Shown here one piece after another: positions 37,544 through 45,834 of a stretch of 64,000 nt of DNA. The stretch is taken from the NCBI RefSeq assembly GCF_022348185.1, contig NZ_JAKRFD010000017.1, positions 1-64,000 on the forward strand, in the 5' to 3' direction. The stretch comes from Epibacterium sp. Ofav1-8. GTDB lineage: Bacteria > Pseudomonadota > Alphaproteobacteria > Rhodobacterales > Rhodobacteraceae. Both the position numbers and the translations under genes were made by a program. Under the pieces are notes generated by a model. It made no database searches. It was not told where the DNA came from and saw only the letters and a list, made by a program, of their open reading frames with translations. Each line of letters starts with the position of its first letter. Positions within the stretch are counted from its first letter, which is position 1.

Positions 37544-38767
37544 ATGTCCACAGCCCCAGATGACTGGATGCGCAGCCCCGATCACCGGGCGTTTCTGAGT
37601 GCGGATGCGCGGCGTCAGTTTGATTTCTTCAAGGCCAGCGTGAACCCGGCGGGCGGGTTCTTCACGCTTGGCATCGACGGCGCGGCGCTGCCCTCTCCGG
37701 TGCAGGAGCTGCACAGCACCACGCGGCTGATCCATTCCTATGCCCTGGGGCAGATCGCTGGCCACCCGGGGTGCGAGGCGCTGATCGATCACGGCATGGC
37801 GTATTTGCGAAGCCACCACCTGGATCGCGAGCATGGCGGATTTCTCTGGGCGCTGTCGGGGCAGGATGTGCAGGACGGGCGCAAACTGGCCTACGGGCAT
37901 GTCTTCGTGTTGCTGGCGGCCTCCAGCGCATTGGCGGTTGCGCATCCGGGCGCGCCGGCGCTGCTGGCGCAGATCGATGACATCCTCGATACCCGGTTCT
38001 GGGACGAGGCGCGCGGGTTGTTTGTTGACGAGTGGAATCGCGACTGGACGCCGTTCTCCAGCTATCGCGGCCTCAATGCCAATATGCACGGTGTCGAGGC
38101 GCTGCTGGCGGCGTATGAGGCAACCGGGCGGGCCCGCTATCTGGAGCGCGCCGGGCGCATTCTCGATTTTCTGATCGGACGCATCGCCCCGGCGGAAGGC
38201 TGGCGTCTGCCCGAACATTATACCGAGGACTGGCAGGTGGACCGGAGCTATAGCGGCAATCCGATGTTTCGGCCCGCAGGGACGACGCCGGGGCATTCCT
38301 TTGAACTGGCCCGGTTGCTGCTGCACTATGATGCACTGTGTCCGGCGTCGGAGGAGGCGCGGATCGCCACCGCGCGGACGCTGGCATATCGCGCGCTGGA
38401 GGATGCCTGGGACGCGGAGCGCGGCGGATTTGTTTACACGCTGGATTTCGACGGCAGGCCGGCGATCCGGTATCGCTACTGGTGGCCGGTGACCGAAGCG
38501 ATCGGGGTGGTTGCGGCCTTGTTGAAGGTCGATCCGCAGGCGCAGGACGGGCGCTGGTACAGCCGCCTCTGGAGCTGTGCCGAACGCCTGTTTATTGACA
38601 GCGCCCGCGGCGGCTGGGTGCCGGAGGTGGACGACGCTGGCGTTGCTGTCAGTCGGCAGTTTCAGGGCAAGCCGGATATCTACCATTCGGTTCAGGCCGC
38701 GTTGTTCCCGCTGGCCCCGTCGGTGGCGGGTCACTATCGCGAACTGGCGGGTGTTCTGGCCTGCTGA
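37544..38767 (+). CDS. AGE-family sugar isomerase/epimerase
   Basis: The 407-residue protein belongs to the N-acylglucosamine 2-epimerase superfamily ((alpha/alpha)6 barrel), closest in style to mannose and YihS-type aldose-ketose isomerases. Features are TRLIHSYALGQ, GFLWAL, NANMHGVEALLAAYE, TPGHSFELARLL and WWPVTEAIG, with the catalytic His residues in the MHGVE and PGHSFE segments. It probably converts an imported aldose (such as mannose) to the ketose. The exact substrate is not evident. It is cotranscribed with the LacI gene (29-base gap). Confidence 0.85.
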   Translation: MSTAPDDWMRSPDHRAFLSADARRQFDFFKASVNPAGGFFTLGIDGAALPSPVQELHSTTRLIHSYALGQIAGHPGCEALIDHGMAYLRSHHLDREHGGFLWALSGQDVQDGRKLAYGHVFVLLAASSALAVAHPGAPALLAQIDDILDTRFWDEARGLFVDEWNRDWTPFSSYRGLNANMHGVEALLAAYEATGRARYLERAGRILDFLIGRIAPAEGWRLPEHYTEDWQVDRSYSGNPMFRPAGTTPGHSFELARLLLHYDALCPASEEARIATARTLAYRALEDAWDAERGGFVYTLDFDGRPAIRYRYWWPVTEAIGVVAALLKVDPQAQDGRWYSRLWSCAERLFIDSARGGWVPEVDDAGVAVSRQFQGKPDIYHSVQAALFPLAPSVAGHYRELAGVLAC

Positions 38768-38833
38768 ACCCGCAGGAGCCCGGTCACGCGTTCTCAGGTG
38801 GAAGGCTCTATTGGCAGCGGACCTGTGGTGGCT

Positions 38834-40153
38834 TCACAGCTTTGGTCCTGCGGGTAGATCATAGCGCGCCTCGAAACCGGAGGATCGCCCTGGCTGGGGG
38901 GCGCGCAGCGTCAGATGTCCACCTGCCTGTCGCGCAATCGTCTCCGCAATATGCAGGCCGATCCCAAACCCACCCCGATGCCCTTTGGATGTCTGGTAGC
39001 GCGTTTTGAGGCTGGCGAGCTCCGCATCGGTCATGGGGCTGCACTCATTCCGGACGATGACCCGCGCCGCCGCGTCCACTTCGATGCAGATACGCGAGGC
39101 ATCAGGCGAATGCCTGAGCGCATTGTCGATCAGCACGCTTGTAAGGATGGCAAAGGAATCCGGATCGATGAAGGCCCAGACCGGGCACGGCGGCAGGGTT
39201 ACGTCAATCCGAGATCGGAGGTTCGCATCGGGAACCGCCCCGTCGAGGACATGTGGAATCAACCGGCACACATCGGTTCGTCGCGGGGTTTGCGTCTGAT
39301 CGGCTCTGGCGAGTTGAAGCAGTCGCGTGACCAGCTTGCCCATACGCTGAAGGGCGGTTTCGATCCGTTGCAGGCCGGGGCGGACTTCGTCCGAGGCCGG
39401 GCCCTGCAACTGCTGCGCCTGGGCAAGGGCGATCGCGACCGGGGTGCGCAACTCATGTGCCGCATTGGTGGCAAAGGCCCGTTCCCGCTCCACAGCCTCT
39501 TGCAGCTTCTGCATCAGACTGTTGACGGCACTGGTGATCCCGCGAAGCTCTTTGGGTTGCGCGCTGACGTCGATCGGGTCGAGGTGCTTTTCGTTTCGCC
39601 TGCCCAGGTCCCCCCGCAGGCGGTCAACCGGAGACAGCGAGGCGCGGGCGATCCACCCCGCCGACAGATAAACCAGCGGCAAAAGCGCCAGCATGGGCAG
39701 AGCAAAGGCGATGAAGCCCCGGCGCAATACCCTGGTGCGGTCCTGTCTGCTGTCGCCGAAGGCCACGATCTTGCCGGCGGCATCAGGGGCGGTCACATAA
39801 TAGACGTGGCTGTCGGTGACTTGAAAACCCGGCTGCAAGGGGTTCAGGTCCTGAGCATCCGGGACGTTCCCTGCGCTGTGCAACAGCACGCGTCCCTGGG
39901 GGTCGAACAAGGCATATTGCGGTTGCCTGAGTGATCGCGCGCCTGATCGCGTCGGTGTTGCCCTTGCCGCGGGGGCGGATGCGGGTAGGCGGGTCAGGAC
40001 TGGATGCAGCGTTTCGGCGATCTCGCGCAGCCGCATGTCGCTGAACTGTTTCTGTTCCCTGGTGATGACAAACGCCGCCGTGAGGATCGCCAGAAGCCAG
40101 ATGACCAGGAATCCGAGGCTGGTGGTCAGGGCGACGCGGCGCCACAGGCTCAT
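38834..40153 (-). CDS. Sensor histidine kinase (QseC/PmrB-like)
   Basis: The 439-residue kinase has two membrane helices (about 8-32 and 146-170) around a periplasmic domain of about 110 residues, a HAMP-like linker, the phosphoacceptor box NAAHELRTP with H233, and a HATPase domain (DNALRHS, GGFGIGLHIAE). I start at ATG 40153, whose ATGA overlaps the response regulator stop by four bases; an ATG at 40162 is also possible. It is the last gene of a PAP2-regulator-kinase operon and probably senses an envelope signal. Confidence 0.9.
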   Translation of the reverse strand: MSLWRRVALTTSLGFLVIWLLAILTAAFVITREQKQFSDMRLREIAETLHPVLTRLPASAPAARATPTRSGARSLRQPQYALFDPQGRVLLHSAGNVPDAQDLNPLQPGFQVTDSHVYYVTAPDAAGKIVAFGDSRQDRTRVLRRGFIAFALPMLALLPLVYLSAGWIARASLSPVDRLRGDLGRRNEKHLDPIDVSAQPKELRGITSAVNSLMQKLQEAVERERAFATNAAHELRTPVAIALAQAQQLQGPASDEVRPGLQRIETALQRMGKLVTRLLQLARADQTQTPRRTDVCRLIPHVLDGAVPDANLRSRIDVTLPPCPVWAFIDPDSFAILTSVLIDNALRHSPDASRICIEVDAAARVIVRNECSPMTDAELASLKTRYQTSKGHRGGFGIGLHIAETIARQAGGHLTLRAPQPGRSSGFEARYDLPAGPKL

Positions 40154-40821
40154 TCCACGCATGACGCCTCCCCCATGCGATAGCCAAAACCGCGCTGCGT
40201 GGTAATCGCCCCATGGCCGAGCTTGGCCCGAAGCCGGCTTATGTGGGCTTCGATCGCGTTGCTTTCGATCTCCCGGCCGAATTCATAGAGCGTGTCTTCC
40301 AGGTCAGATTTTGCCACCGCGATCTGCGGGGTGCGGCTCAACCGGTCCAGGATCGCCCATTCCCGGTTGGTGAGCGCAATAACCCGATCCCCCAACAGGA
40401 CGCGCCGTGCTTGGGGAAGGATCCGCAATTGGCCAAAGATACGTTCCGGCGCGTAATCGTCGTCCTGCCGTCTGAGGATGGCATTGATCCGCGCGAGCAC
40501 TTCATGGAGATCATAGGGTTTTATCACGTAGTCATCTGCGCCGGCTTCGAGGCCCTCGATCCGGTCGGAAATGCGATCATGGGCAGAGGCGATCAGGACC
40601 GGTGTAGAGTCCCTGTGATCCCGAATATGCCGCAGAAGTTGCAACCCGTTTCCGTCCGGAAGACGCAAGTCCAGAACGATCAGCGCGTAGGACACGCTGC
40701 GTACCGCAGCCATCGCATCCGCGACACAGGTCACATGGTCCACCGCATGGGCGGCCTGGCGGAAGTGGTCCGTTACCGCCTGTGCCAGATCGGTTTCATC
40801 CTCAACAAGCAAAATGCGCAT
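40150..40821 (-). CDS. OmpR-family response regulator (PmrA/QseB-like)
   Basis: The 223-residue protein has a receiver domain (phosphoacceptor D51 in VLDLRLPDGNG, K in IKPYDLHE) and a winged-helix C-terminus (LTNREWAILDRLSR, SNAIEAHISRLRAKLG, TQRGFGYRMG). ATG 40821 follows GAGGA; a start 24 bases earlier is less likely. It overlaps the kinase gene. A direct repeat of the PmrA-box format lies in front of the operon at 41531-41549 and could be its own binding site. Confidence 0.92.
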   Translation of the reverse strand: MRILLVEDETDLAQAVTDHFRQAAHAVDHVTCVADAMAAVRSVSYALIVLDLRLPDGNGLQLLRHIRDHRDSTPVLIASAHDRISDRIEGLEAGADDYVIKPYDLHEVLARINAILRRQDDDYAPERIFGQLRILPQARRVLLGDRVIALTNREWAILDRLSRTPQIAVAKSDLEDTLYEFGREIESNAIEAHISRLRAKLGHGAITTQRGFGYRMGEASCVE

Positions 40822-40908
40822 GCGGTTTCCTCGCGGATAGGTCAAAGCGGTATGTGACGGCGCTTCGGCCCGCGTTTACGCGTACCACACGGACACCTTG
40901 GCGCGTCA

Positions 40909-41481
40909 TCAGGTCAGAGCCCGTCTGCGGCGCAGACGTCTCCATGTCCGCGTCAGGCCCGACCAGGTCAAGGTCTGGGCGAGAACTCCCCAAAGCCCAC
41001 CGGCAACGCTTTGCCACAGCGTGTGTTTTTCGGCTTCGATCCGGCTGCCGGCGACATATCCTGCGGACAGCACCGCGGTCACCTGTCCCACCCGGCTGCT
41101 GTTGAGGCAGGTTTGCAGCAATCCCGTCGCGCCGAATGCGGCGGCGGCGGTGTGCCCGGAGGGCATGCCTTTCAGGCCACCATTGGGGCGCCGGTTGATA
41201 TTGTGACTGCCGAGCAGATGTTTCGGGGTCTGAATGCCAAAGGTCAGCAGCACAAAGCGGCCGAGGTATTCGGGGCCGCGCCCGCGGGCCACAGTGCATA
41301 CCAGCGCCGCCATCGGCAGCGTCACCTGGAGACTGTCTCCGACTCTTTCGTTGGTGCCGCGTCCGGTCACCACGCACATGAGGAGGAGGACCAGGAGAAT
41401 CTGCGTCATGTATCGCGCTGCCCAAGCGATGATGTGTGTGGCACGTCGGGCCGCCATTGGCCCCCATTGGAATATGCGCAT
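40909..41481 (-). CDS. PAP2-family membrane phosphatase
   Basis: The 190-residue membrane protein carries the PAP2 phosphatase motifs: K87...R98P99, PSGH (107-110), and SR (146-147) with H153. In the third motif, SR-x5-H-x3-D, the closing Asp that assists the His is Gln (Q157). It may remove a phosphate from a lipid such as lipid A, undecaprenyl pyrophosphate or phosphatidate. It lies 87 bases upstream of the two-component genes on the same strand, which suggests envelope modification under their control. Confidence 0.82.
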   Translation of the reverse strand: MRIFQWGPMAARRATHIIAWAARYMTQILLVLLLMCVVTGRGTNERVGDSLQVTLPMAALVCTVARGRGPEYLGRFVLLTFGIQTPKHLLGSHNINRRPNGGLKGMPSGHTAAAAFGATGLLQTCLNSSRVGQVTAVLSAGYVAGSRIEAEKHTLWQSVAGGLWGVLAQTLTWSGLTRTWRRLRRRRALT

Positions 41482-41530
41482 CGTGAGACCCTGATGTCTG
41501 TTGTCGATCTGCGCATCTGTGTCGTGTGAA

Positions 41531-41549
41531 GCTTACGGCGGGCTTACGG
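41531..41549. promoter_or_regulatory. Direct repeat, candidate response-regulator box
   Basis: GCTTACGG occurs at 41531-41538 and again at 41542-41549, an exact 11-bp period, reading CTTACG-N5-CTTACG. It is placed 50 bases upstream of the PAP2 start codon. OmpR-family regulators of the PmrA/QseB group bind direct repeats of CTTAA-type half-sites with this spacing. Confidence 0.5.
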
Positions 41550-41621
41550 GGTGGGTCAGCCTGCCAATAAAGTACACCTGCGGGTGAGCGCGGCAGGGGG
41601 CAGACGTTCTGCGACGCGATG

Positions 41622-41936
41622 TCAGGCGCCGTCTGACCCCACCGAACCCCGGCGTTGCAGGCGGTCCCGGTATTTTGCCAGTGCCCGGTCCAGGGCCGCG
41701 TCCGCATCGATGTCATTCTCTGCGGCAAAGGCGAGAAGGCTGAACAGAAGATCTCCCAGCTCGTCGCGCAGCGCATCGGTTACTGCCATCGGATGCGCGC
41801 CATAGTCGGTTGCCTTGAGGATCTCCTTGCAGACTTCGCCAAGCTCGCTTTGCATATCCAGCAGCCGATGTGCGGCGGGGCAGTGCAGCCCGGCGTCGGC
41901 AATAAACCGGCACACTTTGTCTTGCGATGATGTCAT
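41622..41936 (-). CDS. MazG-like nucleotide pyrophosphohydrolase
   Basis: The 104-residue protein is a short all-alpha NTP pyrophosphatase of the MazG type. It shows the metal-binding pattern E31xxE34 with E38 and, after 21 residues, E59xxD62 (SELGEVCKE and DELGD). Such proteins hydrolyse non-canonical or excess NTPs. It stands alone between the PAP2 operon and the second LacI gene; both neighbours are on the same strand but more than 30 bases away. Confidence 0.8.
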   Translation of the reverse strand: MTSSQDKVCRFIADAGLHCPAAHRLLDMQSELGEVCKEILKATDYGAHPMAVTDALRDELGDLLFSLLAFAAENDIDADAALDRALAKYRDRLQRRGSVGSDGA

Positions 41937-41972
41937 CTTGGGTCTCCTGTGCGGGGAGGGCGCGCCCTTGGC

Positions 41973-43031
41973 CTAGAGCGGCTCGATCAGGGGCAGGTCC
42001 GGCATGGCGGAGGGGCGGGCGCGATAGAGCTCCGGTTGTACGTGTTCGATTACCGGCGGGCTGTCTGCCTCGAGCAGGGCAAAGGCGCGCTGTACCAGCA
42101 TCTTGTGCCGCTGCCGCATCATATGGACCGGAAAGCGCAGCAACTGGCCAAAGGGCTCGTAGTCGAAACAGCCAAAGGCGCAGGCCGACAGTTCGTGTTC
42201 TGGCAGGGTCGCCAGAAACCGGAGCGCGCCCTCGAACACCGAGTCGGAATTGATGAACAATCCCGCCGGCAAGCCGCCAAGGCGGGTGTAAAGCTCGGTG
42301 ATGCTGCGGGTGGCGGCATCCAGATCGTAAGTCGAGGCCAGGATCTGGTCAGGCGCGACCCGACCGACCTGTGCGTACATTTCTTCGCTGAAGCCCGCGA
42401 CCCGGTTCTTGGTCGAAGGCAGGGTCTGATCGCCGCCGAGGAAATAGATCGTATCCCGCGGACCGGGTCCCAACGTCGTGCCACGTGCGGCCATCGAGGC
42501 GATGATCTCGCGCGTCAGGATGCGTGCCCCGGTGCGGCTGTCCGTGACCACCGAAGGGGCGATGTCGCAGGGCTGGTCGACAAACACGTGGGGAATGGCC
42601 GCGGCCCGGCATTGGCGGCTCAGATCATCCGGGGCGACGGAGCCGACAAAGAAGATCGCATCGATCGACCAGGAGGTGAGGTCGGCAACGGTGGAGCGTT
42701 CTTCCTCGGGATCGCGTTCGGTGGAGATGATCACGGGGCACTGATTGCGGGCCCGCACCTCGCGCGAGAAGGTCTGGGCAATGTTTGAGAAGAAGCGATT
42801 GTACTCCGGCATCAACAGCGCCACCAGACCGGAGCGCGACGTGCGCAAGGCCCGGGCTTGAAGGTTTGCGGAATAGCCGTGTTCCCGGGCGATCGCGATA
42901 ATGCGTTCGGCTGTCGCCTGTGCGATGCGACGTTTCTTCCACGTGCCATTCAACGCGGCGCTGACCGTGGAGGGTGAGGCGCCCGCGCGTTTGGCGATAT
43001 CGTAGATCGTCTTTTTCTGCGTGTCCGTCAT
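41973..43031 (-). CDS. LacI-family transcriptional regulator of the pentose-type sugar locus
   Basis: The 352-residue protein starts with a LacI helix-turn-helix (TIYDIAKRAGASPSTVSAALNG) preceded by a short polar leader, then a hinge (SANLQARALRTSRSG) and a sensor domain. I place the start at ATG 43031; ATG 43037 is equally possible, while a much longer frame reaching 43394 would read across the divergent promoter. It is divergent from a ribose-type ABC operon and two 18-bp operators lie in between. Confidence 0.9.
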   Translation of the reverse strand: MTDTQKKTIYDIAKRAGASPSTVSAALNGTWKKRRIAQATAERIIAIAREHGYSANLQARALRTSRSGLVALLMPEYNRFFSNIAQTFSREVRARNQCPVIISTERDPEEERSTVADLTSWSIDAIFFVGSVAPDDLSRQCRAAAIPHVFVDQPCDIAPSVVTDSRTGARILTREIIASMAARGTTLGPGPRDTIYFLGGDQTLPSTKNRVAGFSEEMYAQVGRVAPDQILASTYDLDAATRSITELYTRLGGLPAGLFINSDSVFEGALRFLATLPEHELSACAFGCFDYEPFGQLLRFPVHMMRQRHKMLVQRAFALLEADSPPVIEHVQPELYRARPSAMPDLPLIEPL

Positions 43032-43083
43032 GACCATGACATAGGCGACAAATGCGCCGCTGACTATCGGATGTGAATAGCCG

Positions 43084-43131
43084 TTGACAGTTTGTCCTGT
43101 TTGCGTGTTACTTTGCAACATCGATTGTGCA
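43084..43131 (+). promoter_or_regulatory. Promoter and LacI operator 1 of the pentose-type operon
   Basis: TTGACA (43084-43089) is followed after 18 bases by TTACTT (43108-43113). The near-palindrome TGCAACATCGATTGTGCA (43114-43131), centred on CG, lies directly on the predicted transcription start, an ideal repressor position. Confidence 0.65.
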
Positions 43132-43191
43132 GCCAGGAATCGCTGTTTGCCACGACCGCCGGGGAGGCGCGTGGCTTTTTTAAGCACTCGA

Positions 43192-43209
43192 TGCGCAATC
43201 GGTTGTGCA
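43192..43209. promoter_or_regulatory. LacI operator 2 of the pentose-type operon
   Basis: TGCGCAATCGGTTGTGCA, centred on CG, shares half-sites with the operator at 43114. The two are exactly 78 bp apart centre to centre, about seven helical turns, which suits looping by a LacI tetramer. Confidence 0.6.
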
Positions 43210-43269
43210 ACCTGTAACGGGTGCTGCATCAACAGCGGCACGGGCATGGTCCGTGCAAGGGAGGAAGAC

Positions 43270-44253
43270 ATGAAAACAATGACCGGACTGGTCAGCGCAT
43301 TGGCGTTGACCGTTGGAATGGCGACCACTGCAGTTGCCGAAACATCCATGGGGATCGTCGTCAAGATCGGCGGCATTCCGTGGTTCAACGCCATGGAGGA
43401 CGGGATCGCGCGCCGCGCCGCCGAATTGGGCGTCGATGCGGAAATGATCGGCCCGGTCTCCGCAGATCCCGCCCTTCAGGTGCAGGCGATCGAGGATCTG
43501 ATCGCAAAAGGTGTCGACGTGATTGGCGTGGTCCCGAATGACGAAGCCGCATTGGAACCGGTGCTGAAGAAAGCGCGCGATGCCGGCATCATCGTGATCT
43601 CGCACGAAGGGCCGGGGCTTGAGAATGTCGACTGGAATTTCGAACTCGCCTCGGCCGAGGGGTTTGGCGAGGCGCATGCCAAGCTGCTGTCCGACAAGAC
43701 TGAGGACGGAGGCAGCTATGCGGTCTATGTGGGGTCGCTGACGGTGCCTTTGCACAATGCCTGGGCCGATGCCGCCATCGCGTGGATGGAGGAAAACCGT
43801 CCTGACATCAAAATCGTGGGGGATCGCTATGGCGTCGCGGAGAATGTCGATGACAGCCGGTCGACCGCGCTTGACCTGATTGCCGCAAACCCGGACCTCA
43901 AGGGTTTTCTTGCCTTTGGCAGCCAGGGGCCGATCGGCGCGGGCCGCGCGGTTGAGGAACGCCGCAAGACCGGTGAAATCCAGGTCATGGGTCCGTTCTC
44001 GCCCGGGCAGGGGCGTAAGATGATCCATTCGGGCGTGCTGACCGGCGGCTACATGTGGAACCCGGCACAGGCCGGCGAGGTTTTTGTCACCCTCGGCGAG
44101 ATGCTGGTGGAGGGCGAAAAGATCGAGTCCGGCACCGATATACCGGGTCTCGGCGTGGTCGAACCGGATGTCGCGGGCCGCGATATCATCACCGACAACC
44201 TCTTGGAGATCAACGCCGAGACGGTGGACGATCTGGCCGAAAAAGGGCTCTGA
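43270..44253 (+). CDS. Sugar ABC transporter substrate-binding protein (RbsB/LsrB-like)
   Basis: The 327-residue periplasmic protein has a Sec signal peptide (cut after AVA, before ETSMG) and the Peripla_BP_4 fold of CUT2 sugar importers (KIGGIPWFNAMEDGI, QAIEDLIAKGVDVIGVVPND). It resembles LsrB- and RhaS-type proteins; the ligand is not certain. ATG 43270 follows GGGAGGA. Earlier in-frame starts would include the operator region and are rejected. Confidence 0.9.
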   Translation: MKTMTGLVSALALTVGMATTAVAETSMGIVVKIGGIPWFNAMEDGIARRAAELGVDAEMIGPVSADPALQVQAIEDLIAKGVDVIGVVPNDEAALEPVLKKARDAGIIVISHEGPGLENVDWNFELASAEGFGEAHAKLLSDKTEDGGSYAVYVGSLTVPLHNAWADAAIAWMEENRPDIKIVGDRYGVAENVDDSRSTALDLIAANPDLKGFLAFGSQGPIGAGRAVEERRKTGEIQVMGPFSPGQGRKMIHSGVLTGGYMWNPAQAGEVFVTLGEMLVEGEKIESGTDIPGLGVVEPDVAGRDIITDNLLEINAETVDDLAEKGL

Positions 44254-44288
44254 GCGCCTGACCATCCGGCGGATGAGGGCACAGGCGC
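44254..44288 (+). repeat. Hairpin after the binding-protein gene
   Basis: GCGCCTG (44254-44260) pairs with CAGGCGC (44282-44288); a second inverted repeat, CATCC/GGATG, lies in the loop. It sits right after the binding-protein stop and before the ATPase gene, without a T run. Confidence 0.5.
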
Positions 44289-44328
44289 GGCCTTGCCTTC
44301 ATCTGCCACCAGCAAACAGAGGTGATCC

Positions 44329-45834
44329 ATGACACCTGCTCCGGCAGAACAATTTGCGCTGCGCTTGCACAAGGTCTCCAAGTCCTTTGGCGGGGTGCAG
44401 GCGTTGAAACAGGTCGATTTCGAAGTGCGCGCGGGCGAGGTGCACTGTCTCGCGGGCGAGAACGGCTGCGGAAAATCGACCCTTATCAAAGTGGTAACAG
44501 GGGTGCACCAGCCTGAACAGGCAGGGTTGATCGAACTCTTCGGCGCAGCTGTTGACCGGATCACGCCCGTACAGGCACGGCAGCGCGGCGTGTCGGTGAT
44601 CTGGCAGGATCTTGCGCTGTTTCCACATATGAGCGTGGCGGAGAACATCGCCTTTGACGATCTGGTTGGTCTGCGCCCCCAGTCGGTGCGCTATCGCGAA
44701 ATGGTTGAAAGATCCGGCGAGGTTCTGTCCCGTCTGGGCGTGACCATGGATCTGGCTGCGCCGCTCAACGATCTGCCGATTGCGCAGCGGCAGGTGGTGG
44801 CGATTGCGCGCGCGTTGATGAACGACGCGCGGCTCATTTTCATGGATGAACCAACAGCGTCTTTGACCCAATCCGAAACCGACCGCTTGCTGGACATTGT
44901 GCGCAAACTCTCCGCTGCCGGGGTCGCCATTGTGTTTGTCAGTCACCGTCTGGCGGAGGTGATTGATATTGCAGAGCGGGTCACGGTTGTCCGGGATGGC
45001 AATCTGGTGGGAGTGTACCCGACCGAGGGCATGACGCAGGCCCGATTAGGCGAACTGATGACCGGGCATCTGATCGAACACGAGGTGGTCGCGCGGGATC
45101 TGCCTGACGCAGATGTTGTATTCGAGGCTAGGGGCCTGTCGCGTCAGGGTGAATTTGCCGATGTGTCTTTTGACATTCGCGCGGGCGAGGTCCTGGGGCT
45201 GACCGGGCTGATCGGCGCCGGGCGAACCGAGCTGGCCCATGTGATGATGGGGCTGCGCCCTGCTGATACGGGAGAGATGCGGCTGGAAGGAGCGTCTTAC
45301 CGGCCCGGCAGCATCCGCGACGCAATCAGGCACGGGCTTGCGTATGTTTCCGAAGATCGCCTGTCGCTTGGTCTTCTTCAGAAACAATCAATCGCCGACA
45401 ACACGGTGATTTCTATTTTGCAAAAGCTGACCACGGCAACCGGGCTGATCTCGGATCGCGACAAAGCGGCGACGGTCGGGCACTGGATCCGTGAGCTGGG
45501 CGTGAAAATTGGCGCGCCCGAGGATGCGATCTCGACCCTGTCCGGCGGCAATCAGCAAAAGGTGGTGCTGGCCAAATGGCTGGCCACGGAACCGCGCCTG
45601 TTGATCCTCGACAGCCCCACCGTGGGGGTTGATGTCGGCGCGCGTGCGGGGATTTTCCGCATCGTTCGCGCCTTGGCGGAAGAGGGGCTGGCGATCCTGT
45701 TGATCTCGGATGAGGTCACCGAGGTCATGTATCATTCCGACCGCATCCTGCACATGGCGGATGGCCGCATTCGCCAGACCTATGACCCGCGTGACATCAC
45801 TGTCCCCCAACTTGAGGAGCGGATCTATGCGTGA
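44329..45834 (+). CDS. Sugar ABC transporter ATPase (RbsA type, two domains)
   Basis: The 501-residue protein has two ABC domains as usual in CUT2 systems: the first with Walker A GENGCGKST (about residue 45) and Walker B LIFMDEPTASLT, the second with a degenerate Walker A (GLIGAGRTEL) and signature LSGGNQQK. It energises the two permeases encoded next. Its end overlaps the first permease gene by 8 bases. Confidence 0.93.
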   Translation: MTPAPAEQFALRLHKVSKSFGGVQALKQVDFEVRAGEVHCLAGENGCGKSTLIKVVTGVHQPEQAGLIELFGAAVDRITPVQARQRGVSVIWQDLALFPHMSVAENIAFDDLVGLRPQSVRYREMVERSGEVLSRLGVTMDLAAPLNDLPIAQRQVVAIARALMNDARLIFMDEPTASLTQSETDRLLDIVRKLSAAGVAIVFVSHRLAEVIDIAERVTVVRDGNLVGVYPTEGMTQARLGELMTGHLIEHEVVARDLPDADVVFEARGLSRQGEFADVSFDIRAGEVLGLTGLIGAGRTELAHVMMGLRPADTGEMRLEGASYRPGSIRDAIRHGLAYVSEDRLSLGLLQKQSIADNTVISILQKLTTATGLISDRDKAATVGHWIRELGVKIGAPEDAISTLSGGNQQKVVLAKWLATEPRLLILDSPTVGVDVGARAGIFRIVRALAEEGLAILLISDEVTEVMYHSDRILHMADGRIRQTYDPRDITVPQLEERIYA

